64,000 bases of DNA. Source: Nocardia sp. SYP-A9097. GTDB lineage: Bacteria; Actinomycetota; Actinomycetes; Mycobacteriales; Mycobacteriaceae. Made by a program: the position numbers and the translations under genes. The stretch's first letter is position 1. Each line of letters begins with the position of its first letter. Under the pieces are notes generated by a model. It did not search any database and was not told the origin of the DNA. It worked only from the letters and a program-made list of their open reading frames with translations. Below, piece by piece: positions 33,817-42,224 of this stretch. The stretch lies in contig NZ_WJIC01000005.1 in NCBI RefSeq assembly GCF_009649815.1, positions 1-64,000 on the forward strand, read 5' to 3'.

Positions 33817-35935
33817 GCACGGCCGCACCATCACGTGAGATGTCGATATCGAGAGCCCGCGGCGTCGTGTCATCGTGCCAATCGGCCCGAATCGCCTTGT
33901 CCGCGTGTGAGACCCGTAACCCATCTACGGGCTTCCCGTTGAGCGAGAGCACCGTGACAATCACGAAGGGCGCTGTGCCGGAACACTGCGCGCCGAGCAG
34001 CCAGGCCGGTTCGCGAGACTCCAGCCGCTCGGACCACCAGCCGAGATTGTCGTTCTCGCTGCCCCGAACCTGATCGGTGCCGAGTGGGACCGTCGCGGCG
34101 TAGGTCAACGCCAGCACCGGATCGCCGTCCCGGTGGACAAGATGACCGTTCTCGACCGGACCGGCCGTCAGCGCGGGATGCAGCGGCCAGGAAACCCGCG
34201 CCGAGTGAGATCCCTTGCCGGACACCAGATCCACCACCACGAGCGAGTCGCCGTCCGGTGCCGCGATGAGCCACCGCCGATGCGTCACCGGCGTCTCGAG
34301 CCGGTGATAGCCATCGTGTTCGGCATCCACGATCCCGTGCACGAGATCGACCGCCCGCACCCGCACCCGCGCGTGCGCACTCCACATGAACGGCCCGCCG
34401 ACCACCGACTGATCCAACCCGTCGATGGTGACCGTGGGATGCGCGCGGGTACTGCGATGCGCGACCCGCCATTCGGGATGCCCGTAGTAGCTCGCGGTGC
34501 CCGGATCCGCGATGACCTCCGCACCGTCCACCGCGAGGGTCACCGACAGCGCGTCGGCATGCCCGTGCGCGGCGATCGAAAGATAGCCCAGCGGACCGAT
34601 ATCCATGGTGATCCGGCGGCCGGGCGCGCGCAGCACCACCAGACCGCCGTCGGCGGCGTAACCGCTCGCCGCCGGTGCCGCGGCGGCGGCGACGGCGGCG
34701 GAACCGAGCGCATCACGCAGCCAGGCGGCGGTAATCGTGGCCGTCGCCGTGCGCGCGGCCGCCGGATCGGGTACCACCGCATCGGCGATACCGAGGTGCT
34801 CGCGCACCGTGCGAATCTCCTCCGGGCCCAATCGAAGTGCGAACCCGCCGTCGTCATCGCCGTAGCGCGGCTGCGGATCCGCATCACCGACCAGTAGTGC
34901 GAGAAAGCGTGAACTGCGCGCGATGGTCGCGCCGAGCCGTTCTGGCGGTTCGTATTTCAATGCCAGCAGGGCGTAGACGAGCGCGAGCAGCTCCACCGTG
35001 AAGAGCTGATAGGCGATGGCCTGCTCGGCTCCCGCGCCATCGGGCAGCAGCTGCCGGTCCGCGTGCTCGGTGAGCAGTGCCAGCGCGTCGCGCTGCCAGG
35101 CTGTGGCGCAAGGCAATTCGGGGAACAATGACGCCACCACGGCCAACCCGGTCAGTTCGCCGATCAGGTGATTGTTCGCCGAGCTGAACAGTGATCGTTC
35201 CGCCCAGCAGCGCCGGGCACTCTCCCCGAGCATGGTGACGTAATCGCCATAGCGCCGGGCCGTCAGTCCCGGCGCGTCACGCAGCCCCTGCAGCGCGAAA
35301 CCGACTGATATGGAACGGATTCCGCATTCGAACGCCCCGCGCCAGGCAATGCCCGTGCCGGGCGGCTGCTGTTCGATCCAGCTGTCGAGTTGGTCGAAGG
35401 CGGCCTCGGCGAAACGGGGCTCCCCGGTGAACAGCCACGCCTGCGCCAGCCACGGTAGGTGCTGCAGCCGGTTCAGCTCCCAGATCCATTTCGGATCGCC
35501 CGCCGTGGTGCGATGGTCGATCCGCTCGGAACTCACACCGGGCCAGCGTATTTCGGCCAGCGGGTCCCGGTTCCAGTCGATCAGCGGCCCGAGCTCGGCC
35601 GGGGGATAGCCGAAGTAGCGCACCTGCCCGGCGAGCATTCGCTCCGCGGCGGCGATGACCGCGGCGGCCGCCTCCGGGCAGGTCGCCGCGACCCGGGCGG
35701 CGCGCGCCCGATCGAGGATCACCGGCCGTCCCGCGCCCTCGCGGAAATCACGCAGCAGCGCATCCCAATCGGGCCGGGTGCGCCCGAAGAGCGTGGCGCG
35801 CGCGGAATCCCAGGTCACGGGTCTGGCGACGAGTCGCCGTCGCAATCTGCCCGAGCGCCACAGCATCTCGTGCCCGCTCATGGCGCGCAGTCGGTGCAGA
35901 TACCAGATCAGGTGGCTCGACACCCGCAGGACCAT
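33797..35935 (-). CDS. Heparinase II/III family protein
   Basis: 712 residues. An N-terminal alpha-barrel-like domain (WELNRLQHLPWLAQAW, NNHLIGELTGLAVVASLFP, AEQAIAYQLFTVELLALVYA) is followed by a C-terminal beta-rich heparinase II/III domain with the signature AAHGHADALSVTLAVDG and DPGTASYYGHPEW. The fold belongs to uronate lyases. No signal peptide is visible with ATG 35935, the chosen start, so it may be cytoplasmic, acting on lipid-linked intermediates or imported fragments, or be exported by an unseen route. It is read against the main operon and overlaps the DUF218 gene end by 20 bp. Confidence 0.82.
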   Translation of the reverse strand: MVLRVSSHLIWYLHRLRAMSGHEMLWRSGRLRRRLVARPVTWDSARATLFGRTRPDWDALLRDFREGAGRPVILDRARAARVAATCPEAAAAVIAAAERMLAGQVRYFGYPPAELGPLIDWNRDPLAEIRWPGVSSERIDHRTTAGDPKWIWELNRLQHLPWLAQAWLFTGEPRFAEAAFDQLDSWIEQQPPGTGIAWRGAFECGIRSISVGFALQGLRDAPGLTARRYGDYVTMLGESARRCWAERSLFSSANNHLIGELTGLAVVASLFPELPCATAWQRDALALLTEHADRQLLPDGAGAEQAIAYQLFTVELLALVYALLALKYEPPERLGATIARSSRFLALLVGDADPQPRYGDDDGGFALRLGPEEIRTVREHLGIADAVVPDPAAARTATATITAAWLRDALGSAAVAAAAAPAASGYAADGGLVVLRAPGRRITMDIGPLGYLSIAAHGHADALSVTLAVDGAEVIADPGTASYYGHPEWRVAHRSTRAHPTVTIDGLDQSVVGGPFMWSAHARVRVRAVDLVHGIVDAEHDGYHRLETPVTHRRWLIAAPDGDSLVVVDLVSGKGSHSARVSWPLHPALTAGPVENGHLVHRDGDPVLALTYAATVPLGTDQVRGSENDNLGWWSERLESREPAWLLGAQCSGTAPFVIVTVLSLNGKPVDGLRVSHADKAIRADWHDDTTPRALDIDISRDGAAVLSTPNQ

Positions 35936-35986
35936 ACCGCGAGAATCGGTTGTGGACTGCCCGACCGGTGAGGGAGTATTTCCCCC

Positions 35987-36568
35987 GTGATCGATTCCAA
36001 GGAGAGCCTGCGGCGTTATCTCGCAGAGGATTTGGCGGCACACAACCTCACCCGGTGGCGCCCGTACTACTGGCTCACCTATCGTCCCCTCTACTTTCAG
36101 CGACTACTGCGCAGGTCCGAGTACTGGCAGAACGTGCGCACCGATCCGATCGGCCGCTGCGTGTTCCTCTGGTACGCGCTGCGCACCAAACTTCTGGGCG
36201 AGCGATTGGGATTCTCCATACCGCGCAATGTGTTCGGGCCCGGACTCTCCATCGCGCATGTCGGCATGCTGCTGGTCAGTCCGAACGCGCGGATCGGCGC
36301 GCGCTGCCGGATCCACCAGGGTGTTTCCCTGGCCAGCGGTGCGCCGGGGCGCTACCCTGTGATCGGCGACGATGTGTTCATCGGCCCCAATGCGGTGGTC
36401 GTCGGCTGCGCGATCGGCGATCGCGTCGAAGTTCGCCCGGGTGCGGTGGTAGTCAAGGACGTTCCTGCCGATGTACATGTGGCGGGGGTGCCGGCGCGGA
36501 TCATCCACGACTTCCGGGAACAGGCCGTCACACCGCCCGAAACGGACCGACTGGGCACGAAACCATAA
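35987..36568 (+). CDS. Hexapeptide-repeat acyltransferase (serine acetyltransferase-like)
   Basis: 193 residues. Hexapeptide left-handed beta-helix repeats run from about residue 85 (FGPGLSIAHVGMLLVSPNARIGARCRIHQGVSLAS, here quoted only in outline by its NARIGARCRIHQGV core) to DDVFIGPNAVVVGCAIGDRV and VAGVPARII. The His in SIAHVG is the likely catalytic residue. Such enzymes O-acetylate serine or sugars; in this locus a sugar acceptor is likely. GTG 35987 is the start, with GAGGGAG 12 bases upstream. Next gene is the asparagine-synthetase-like protein, 106 bp away. Confidence 0.82.
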   Translation: MIDSKESLRRYLAEDLAAHNLTRWRPYYWLTYRPLYFQRLLRRSEYWQNVRTDPIGRCVFLWYALRTKLLGERLGFSIPRNVFGPGLSIAHVGMLLVSPNARIGARCRIHQGVSLASGAPGRYPVIGDDVFIGPNAVVVGCAIGDRVEVRPGAVVVKDVPADVHVAGVPARIIHDFREQAVTPPETDRLGTKP

Positions 36569-36674
36569 ATGTCCCAGGCGGTTTCGTAGATCCACACCCT
36601 GACCGCGACGCGACTAGGCTGACGAATGCAGGCTCGTGCGCGACCGACGCGGCGGGGGTGAAGGGGGAGTCGAT

Positions 36675-38510
36675 GTGTGCGGAATAGTCGGTGTGCGCCG
36701 ATTCGACGGTGGACCGGTCAGCAAGGAATTGCTCACCGATATGAGCGGTTCGCTGCAACATCGCGGCCCCGACGACCACGGCCTCTGGTGTGATGGGACA
36801 GTCGGTTTCGCACACACCCGGCTGTCCATCATCGATCTGGCGGCTTCCGCGCAGCCCATGACAGGTGCGCGCGGCACCACCCACCTCACCTTCAACGGCG
36901 AGATCCTGAACTATCGCGAACTCCGCGCCGGTCTCGACTATCCATTCACCACACGCGGTGACACCGAGGTGCTGCTCGGGCTGTACGACCGCTACGGGCC
37001 GGCCGGGGTGAGCCGCCTGCGCGGCCAATTCGCCTATGCCATCCACGATTCCGGGACCGGCGAGACGCACCTGTTCCGGGATCGGCTCGGCATTCTGCCG
37101 CTGTACTACTACGCCACCGACACCCTGTTCGCCTTCGCCTCGGAGATCAAGGCGCTCTATCCGGTGATCGATTCACCCCGGGTCGACACCGCGAGCCTGC
37201 ACGACTTCCTGGCACACCGGTCCGTGCCCGCGCCGTACACCTTCATCGAAGGCGTTCGGAAGGTGCCGCAGGGGCATCACCTGGTGGTGCGCGGCGACGG
37301 AACCATTCGCACGGAAGCGTATTGGCGGCTGCCGCAGGACTCGGAGCTGCTCGATGTGACACCGGCCGCGGCGGTCGAACTGCTCGATGAGGCGCTGCGA
37401 GCCGCTGTGCGCGACGCCCTGGTCGCGGATGTGCCGGTGGGCGCGTATCTCTCCGGCGGGGTCGACAGCAGTCTCATCTGTGCGCTGGTGGCTGCAGAGC
37501 GCGGGGGAGCGGGACTGCACACCTTCTCCGCGGGCTTCGGCGATGAGCGGGTCGACGAAACCCATTGGGCGCGAATGGCCGCCGGAATCGTCGGCAGCGA
37601 ACACCACGAGACCGTGATCACCGCCGGTGACTTCCAGGACGACTGGGCGCGGCTGAGCTGGCATCGGGATTCACCGCTGTCCGAACCCGCCGATGTCGCG
37701 GTATACCGGCTGGCCCAGCTCGCCCGCGAACACGTGAAGGTGGTGCTGTCGGGCGAGGGCAGCGACGAATTGTTCGGCGGCTACCCGAAATACCGGTTCG
37801 CCCGGGCCACCCGGCTGGCAGGTGCGGTCCCGGGGGCACCGCTGCGGCTGCTCGAGGAGCGGCTCCCGGCCAGCCAGGCCCGCCTGACCGTCGCCTTGCG
37901 GGCCATGTCCGAGCCCAGCTATGCCGAGCGCATGCGCGGCTGGTTCGCGCCCTTCACCACCCTGGAGCGGGACCGGCTGCTCGGCGGCCCGGCCCAGCGC
38001 ACCGTGCTCGCGCCCTATCTGGACGGGCGCGGAGATTCCCTGCGCCGCATGCTCTATGCCGACGCGCACACCTGGCTGGCCGATAACCTGCTCGAACGCG
38101 GCGATCGCATGTCCATGGCCGCCTCCCTCGAACTCCGCCCGCCCTTCCTGGACCATCGCGTTGCCGAACTGGCCTTCCGACTGCCCAGTTCGGTGAAGGT
38201 GCGCGGCGGCACCACCAAGTGGATCGTGAAAGAGCTGGCGCGCCACCATCTTCCGCTGGGTCTGGTGGACCGGCCGAAGGTCGGATTCAAAGTGCCCCTG
38301 GACGAATGGTTCCGCGGGCACCTGCGCGAAATGGCCTTCGATCTGCTGGACGGACCGTCATCCTTCGTCGGCTCGCACTTCGACCGGGTCGAGGTGCGCC
38401 GACTACTGGACCGCCACACCACCGGCGGCCGGGATGAGCAGCCGCGCATCTGGACACTGCTCTCGCTGGAGGTCTGGCACCGCGAACTACAGCGCCGCCT
38501 GACCGCCTAG
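36675..38510 (+). CDS. asnB: Asparagine synthetase family glutamine amidotransferase
   Basis: 611 residues, full AsnB layout. GTG 36675 is chosen because the next codon is the nucleophilic Cys (M-C-G-I-V-G-V) that must be residue 2, with GGGGGAG just upstream. The N-terminal glutaminase domain contains LQHRGPDDHG and FNGEILNYRELR; the C-terminal synthetase domain has the ATP-pyrophosphatase loop SGGVDSSLI and GEGSDELFGGYPKY. It makes an amide from a carboxylate with ATP and glutamine. In a capsule locus that makes uronic acids, amidation of a uronate is possible; ordinary asparagine synthesis is the alternative. Its stop overlaps the convergent sugar transferase stop in CTAG. Confidence 0.88.
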   Translation: MCGIVGVRRFDGGPVSKELLTDMSGSLQHRGPDDHGLWCDGTVGFAHTRLSIIDLAASAQPMTGARGTTHLTFNGEILNYRELRAGLDYPFTTRGDTEVLLGLYDRYGPAGVSRLRGQFAYAIHDSGTGETHLFRDRLGILPLYYYATDTLFAFASEIKALYPVIDSPRVDTASLHDFLAHRSVPAPYTFIEGVRKVPQGHHLVVRGDGTIRTEAYWRLPQDSELLDVTPAAAVELLDEALRAAVRDALVADVPVGAYLSGGVDSSLICALVAAERGGAGLHTFSAGFGDERVDETHWARMAAGIVGSEHHETVITAGDFQDDWARLSWHRDSPLSEPADVAVYRLAQLAREHVKVVLSGEGSDELFGGYPKYRFARATRLAGAVPGAPLRLLEERLPASQARLTVALRAMSEPSYAERMRGWFAPFTTLERDRLLGGPAQRTVLAPYLDGRGDSLRRMLYADAHTWLADNLLERGDRMSMAASLELRPPFLDHRVAELAFRLPSSVKVRGGTTKWIVKELARHHLPLGLVDRPKVGFKVPLDEWFRGHLREMAFDLLDGPSSFVGSHFDRVEVRRLLDRHTTGGRDEQPRIWTLLSLEVWHRELQRRLTA

Positions 38511-40006
38511 TACGCGCCGTCGCTGCGCGCCACCGCGAAGATGGTGCGCTTGATGATCATGAGATCCTGCACCATGGACCAGTTTTCGACGTAGGACAGG
38601 TCCAGGCGGACCGACTCCTCCCACGAGAGATCCGAGCGGCCGGAGACCTGCCAGAGACCGGTCACGCCGGGCTTCACCAGCAGGCGGCGGCGCACCTTCC
38701 CGTCATAGCGCTCGACCTCGGCGCGCATGGGCGGGCGCGGGCCGACCACGCTCATCTCGCCCTTGAGGACATTGATGAACTGGGGGAGCTCATCGAGGCT
38801 GTATTTGCGAAGAATTCGCCCGATGGGGGTGACGCGAGGGTCGGCGCGCATTTTGAACAGCAGACCCGCGCCCTCGTTCTCGGCCTGGAGGTTGGTCAGC
38901 TCCTTATCGGCGTCCTCACACATGCTGCGGAACTTGATCATTCGGAACGGTTCGCCGTTCAAACCGATGCGCTCGGATTTATAGAAGACCGGTCCCGAAC
39001 TGCTGAATTTGACCGTGAGCGCGATGGCGATCATGACCGGTGATATCGCCAGCAGCGCCACCGCCGCGAAGAGGAAATCGAAGGCGGCCTTACCGAAGGA
39101 TTTGGCGCGATCGTACTGCGGCTTCTCGATATGCAGCAGTGGAAGATTCGCGACCGGCCGAATGGACAGTCGCTGATCGGCCACATCCACCACACCGGGC
39201 GTCACCACCAGATCGATTCCCAGCGGTGAAAGCTTCCAGACCAGGTCGTTTATCCCCTGGGTGCCGAGGTGTTCGGTGGCGGCGATGGCGACGGTATCGG
39301 CGGCGACCGCGCGGGCGGCATCGAGTACCGAGGACTCCTGCAGGATGGGCAGATCGGCCTCGGCCGTCTCCATCGCCTCATCCTCGGGATAGGGAATGTA
39401 GACGCCGGCGACCGAATAGCCAACCGCCGCATCACGTTCGAAGCATTTCATGATCTCGCGGGCCGAATCACGGCGTCCGACAACGAGAACCGAGGTGAGA
39501 TAGTCGCCCGACCGGCGGCGACGGGCCGCGTATTTGCGCCAGCCCATACGATTCAGGATCAAGCCGAGCAAACCGACCGGCAGTGCGATGCCGAGGTAGC
39601 CGCGCGCGAAATCCATTCGGAGCAATAGCGATACGATCGCTATGAGACCGAACAGGCGCATGGTCGCGGCGATGATGAGCCGGTATTCCTCTGGGCCGGT
39701 ACCGATTACGGGTGGCGACCAGGCATTGCCGACCGCCAGGAAGATCAGCCAGGTGAGCGCCAGCGAGACCGAGATCACCGAGTACCCGATGCGCGCGTCA
39801 CCCGCCCAGTCCAGTTGTGAGTCGTGATTGAGGCCGCCGAAGCGAATGAGCTGGGCCAGTGCGACAGCGCCACCGACCACCAGGGTGTCGGTAATGCGCA
39901 GGCGGCGGCGATACTCGGCCTGCCAGCGGCGTTTGCCCGAAGGACGTGGTGGTTGGTGGCGTGCGGAGCCGTCGAGCGACTGTTCCGCGTCGAGCTGGAA
40001 GGCCAT
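38507..40006 (-). CDS. Polyprenyl-phosphate sugar-1-phosphate transferase (copy 2)
   Basis: 499 residues, same architecture as the protein at 10620: hydrophobic N-terminal half (segments near 40-160), a nucleotide-binding-like middle domain (SVLVVGRRDSAREIMKCF), the anchoring segment FLFAAVALLAISPVMIAIAL, and the catalytic domain with MIKFRSMCEDA, DELPQFINVLKGEMSVVGPRP and the GVTGLWQVSGRSDLSWEE block. Begins repeat-unit synthesis on the carrier lipid. ATG 40006 is preceded by an AGG-containing site. With copy 1 at 10620 it brackets the flippase, polymerase and glycosyltransferase genes, so two different first sugars may be used. Confidence 0.86.
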   Translation of the reverse strand: MAFQLDAEQSLDGSARHQPPRPSGKRRWQAEYRRRLRITDTLVVGGAVALAQLIRFGGLNHDSQLDWAGDARIGYSVISVSLALTWLIFLAVGNAWSPPVIGTGPEEYRLIIAATMRLFGLIAIVSLLLRMDFARGYLGIALPVGLLGLILNRMGWRKYAARRRRSGDYLTSVLVVGRRDSAREIMKCFERDAAVGYSVAGVYIPYPEDEAMETAEADLPILQESSVLDAARAVAADTVAIAATEHLGTQGINDLVWKLSPLGIDLVVTPGVVDVADQRLSIRPVANLPLLHIEKPQYDRAKSFGKAAFDFLFAAVALLAISPVMIAIALTVKFSSSGPVFYKSERIGLNGEPFRMIKFRSMCEDADKELTNLQAENEGAGLLFKMRADPRVTPIGRILRKYSLDELPQFINVLKGEMSVVGPRPPMRAEVERYDGKVRRRLLVKPGVTGLWQVSGRSDLSWEESVRLDLSYVENWSMVQDLMIIKRTIFAVARSDGAY

Positions 40007-40175
40007 CCTGGAGCTCCATCAGTGGACACTTGAGCCTCGTGGCAGTCCCCCCGAATGGACGCCCGAGCTGATACTACTGGTTTCGCTCGCCGGGCGGCGG
40101 GCATTACCGGAACCGAATGGACTGGAACCCAAGGGATTTCGCCCGAGCCGGGACATCCCGGACGGGTCAAGTGAT

Positions 40176-40193
40176 ACCTATTTACTAATAGGT
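40176..40193 (+). promoter_or_regulatory. Perfect 7-bp-arm palindrome, candidate TetR operator
   Basis: ACCTATTTACTAATAGGT has perfect 7-bp arms (ACCTATT / AATAGGT) around TACT. It lies about 60 bp before the cyp125 start and contains TACTAA, which may serve as part of a -10 element. Length and symmetry suit a TetR-family dimer; the obvious candidate is the TetR protein encoded at 41499 in the same operon (inference). Confidence 0.5.
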
Positions 40194-40227
40194 GTTCACA
40201 AAGTGCCCGGTGATGTGGTTCACTTCG

Positions 40228-40241
40228 TGGAACGTGTTCCA
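40228..40241 (+). promoter_or_regulatory. KstR-type operator
   Basis: TGGAACGTGTTCCA fits the published KstR palindrome form TnnAACnnGTTnnA at every fixed position and is itself a near-perfect inverted repeat. It ends directly before the ribosome binding site AAAGGAGG of the P450 gene. KstR represses cholesterol-degradation genes in mycobacteria and rhodococci until a cholesterol-derived CoA thioester binds it, which fits control of cyp125. The regulator itself is not in this window. Confidence 0.7.
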
Positions 40242-40252
40242 AAGGAGGTACC

Positions 40253-41488
40253 GTGTCCGCGCCGTCCATCCCCGCCGGGTTCGATTTCACCGACCCTGAC
40301 CTGCTCGCCCAGCGTCTGCCCGTGGAGGAGTTCGCCGAACTCCGCCGCACCACGCCCATCGCGTGGGTTCCGCAAGCCGGCAGTGGCTTCAAAGACGACG
40401 GCTACTGGGCCGTCACCAAAATGGAAGACATCAAGGAGATCTCCAAGACTCCGGAGGTGTACTCCTCCGAGGAGAACACCGCTGTCATCCGCTTCTACGA
40501 CGACATCATGCGGGAGGAGATCGAGGTCCAGCGCTACCTGCTGCTGAACCAGGACCCGCCCCGGCACACCAAGCTGCGCCGCATCGTCTCCAAGGGCTTC
40601 ACCCCGCGCGCCGTCGAATCGCTGCGCAATGCGCTGCGCGAGCGCGCCGAGAAGATCGTGTACGAGGCCAAGAAGAAGGGCTCCGGTGACTTCGTCACCG
40701 AGGTCGCCTGCGAGCTCCCGCTGCAGGCCATCGCCGAGCTCATCGGCATCCCCCAGGAAGATCGCGGCAAGATCTTCGACTGGACCAACCAGATGATCTC
40801 CTACGACGATCCCGACTTCGAGGGCGACCACAAGGTCGCCACCGCCGAGGTCATGGGCTACTCGTGGAACCTGGCCGAAGAGAAGCGCAAGTGCCCGGTC
40901 GACCTCGGCGGCGCCGAGGACATCGTGCAGACGCTGCTCAATGCCGACGTCGACGGTGAGGCCCTGGCCTCGGACGAATTCGCCTGGTTCGTGATTCTGC
41001 TCGCGGTGGCCGGCAACGAGACCACCCGTAATGCCATCACCCACGGCATGAAGGCGTTCGTCGACAACCCCGAGCAGTGGGAGCTCTACCGCGAGCAGCG
41101 TCCGCGCACCGCTCCGGACGAGATCGTCCGCTGGGCCACCCCCGTCATCGCCTTCCAGCGCACCCTGCTGCAGGACACCGTGCTGTCCGGCCAGGAGATG
41201 AAGAAGGGCCAGCGCGTCGGAATGTTCTACTCCGCCGCCAACTTCGACGAAGAGGTCTTCGAGAAGCCTTTCGAGTTCAATGTCCTCCGGAACCCGAATC
41301 CGCATGTAGGCTTCGGCGGCACCGGCACCCACTTCTGTGTGGGAGCCAACCTCGCCCGCCTGGAGATCGACCTCATGTTCAATGCCATCGCCGATGTGAT
41401 GCCGAACCTGAGCCAGGTCTCGGACCCGGTCCGCCTGCGGTCGGGCTGGCTGAACGGCATCAAGAGCTGGCAAGTCAAGTACGAGTGA
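40253..41488 (+). CDS. cyp125: Steroid C26-monooxygenase, cytochrome P450 CYP125
   Basis: 411 residues. Very close to mycobacterial CYP125A1 throughout: PAGFDFTDPDLLAQRLPVEEF at the start, VQRYLLLNQDPPRHTKLRRI, SGDFVTEVACELPLQAIAELIG, the I-helix AGNETTRN, NFDEEVFEKPFEFNVLRNPN and RSGWLNGIKSWQV at the end. The heme-binding block is FGGTGTHFCVGANLAR with Cys362. The enzyme oxidises the C26 end of cholesterol or cholestenone to start side-chain breakdown, with ferredoxin supplying electrons. GTG 40253 has a perfect AAAGGAGG. The KstR-type box upstream fits cholesterol-induced expression. Ten bases separate it from the TetR gene. Confidence 0.92.
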   Translation: MSAPSIPAGFDFTDPDLLAQRLPVEEFAELRRTTPIAWVPQAGSGFKDDGYWAVTKMEDIKEISKTPEVYSSEENTAVIRFYDDIMREEIEVQRYLLLNQDPPRHTKLRRIVSKGFTPRAVESLRNALRERAEKIVYEAKKKGSGDFVTEVACELPLQAIAELIGIPQEDRGKIFDWTNQMISYDDPDFEGDHKVATAEVMGYSWNLAEEKRKCPVDLGGAEDIVQTLLNADVDGEALASDEFAWFVILLAVAGNETTRNAITHGMKAFVDNPEQWELYREQRPRTAPDEIVRWATPVIAFQRTLLQDTVLSGQEMKKGQRVGMFYSAANFDEEVFEKPFEFNVLRNPNPHVGFGGTGTHFCVGANLARLEIDLMFNAIADVMPNLSQVSDPVRLRSGWLNGIKSWQVKYE

Positions 41489-41498
41489 GTAATTCAGC

Positions 41499-42224
41499 AT
41501 GAGTGAACCACGCCGACGCGGCCGGATACCTGCGGTAAGCGATGCAGATATCCGCCGCGTCGCGCGGTCACTGCTGGTCGAGCAGGGGCCCGACGCGATC
41601 ACCCTGCGCGCCATCGCGCGCGAATTGGGTATCACCGCGCCCGCGCTCTACCGGTACTACGAATCCCGCGACCAACTGGTCGCGGAGGTTCGTACCGATG
41701 TGTGCAATGACCTGGCGCAAGCACTGTCGACCGCATGCGACGGGCTGCCCGACGATCCGGGCATCCGATTCTTCGCGATCTGCCGCGGCTTCCGGCAGTG
41801 GGCGCTGGCGCACAGCCGCGAATTCACCCTGGTCTTCGCCTCGCCCACCGCGGCCGTATTGGGTAGTGCCATGCAGCAATTCGGCGAACCGGTCGGCCGA
41901 TTGTTCCTCGAAGCGGCCGGACGGCTACTCACCGACTACGACGTGGTCACCCCGCCCATGGAGCACATCCCCGCCGAGCTCCGCGACGACCTCATCGCCT
42001 TCCAAACCGACCTGCTCCGAGTCCTCGCCGACTCCGGCCAGAAGTTCCCCGCCGAAAAGCTGAACCTGGGCGTCAGTTACGTAATGATCCAGTTCTGGGC
42101 CCGTCTCTACGGCCACGTAACCCTCGAGGTCTTCGGCAACTACCCCATCCCCATCACCAACCCCGACGTCCTCTTCGACGCCACCCTCGCCGAAATCGGG
42201 CGAAGCATCGGACTCGTCAGCTAG
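41499..42224 (+). CDS. TetR family regulator, WHG-type C-terminal domain
   Basis: 241 residues. N-terminal helix-turn-helix of the TetR family at about 15-65 (ITLRAIARELGITAPALYRYYESRDQLVAEV), and a ligand-binding C-terminal domain of the WHG type (FFAICRGFRQWALAHSREFTLVFASP). It is not KstR itself by sequence features. It lies 10 bp after cyp125, so it is co-transcribed, and may bind the palindrome at 40176-40193 to control its own operon. Its stop overlaps the convergent NACHT gene stop in CTAG. Ligand unknown. Confidence 0.82.
   Translation: MSEPRRRGRIPAVSDADIRRVARSLLVEQGPDAITLRAIARELGITAPALYRYYESRDQLVAEVRTDVCNDLAQALSTACDGLPDDPGIRFFAICRGFRQWALAHSREFTLVFASPTAAVLGSAMQQFGEPVGRLFLEAAGRLLTDYDVVTPPMEHIPAELRDDLIAFQTDLLRVLADSGQKFPAEKLNLGVSYVMIQFWARLYGHVTLEVFGNYPIPITNPDVLFDATLAEIGRSIGLVS

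Noticed and set aside
41499..42224. The TetR protein as KstR itself
   Set aside because: It has a different C-terminal domain type; only the DNA site resembles a KstR box. KstR is probably encoded elsewhere.
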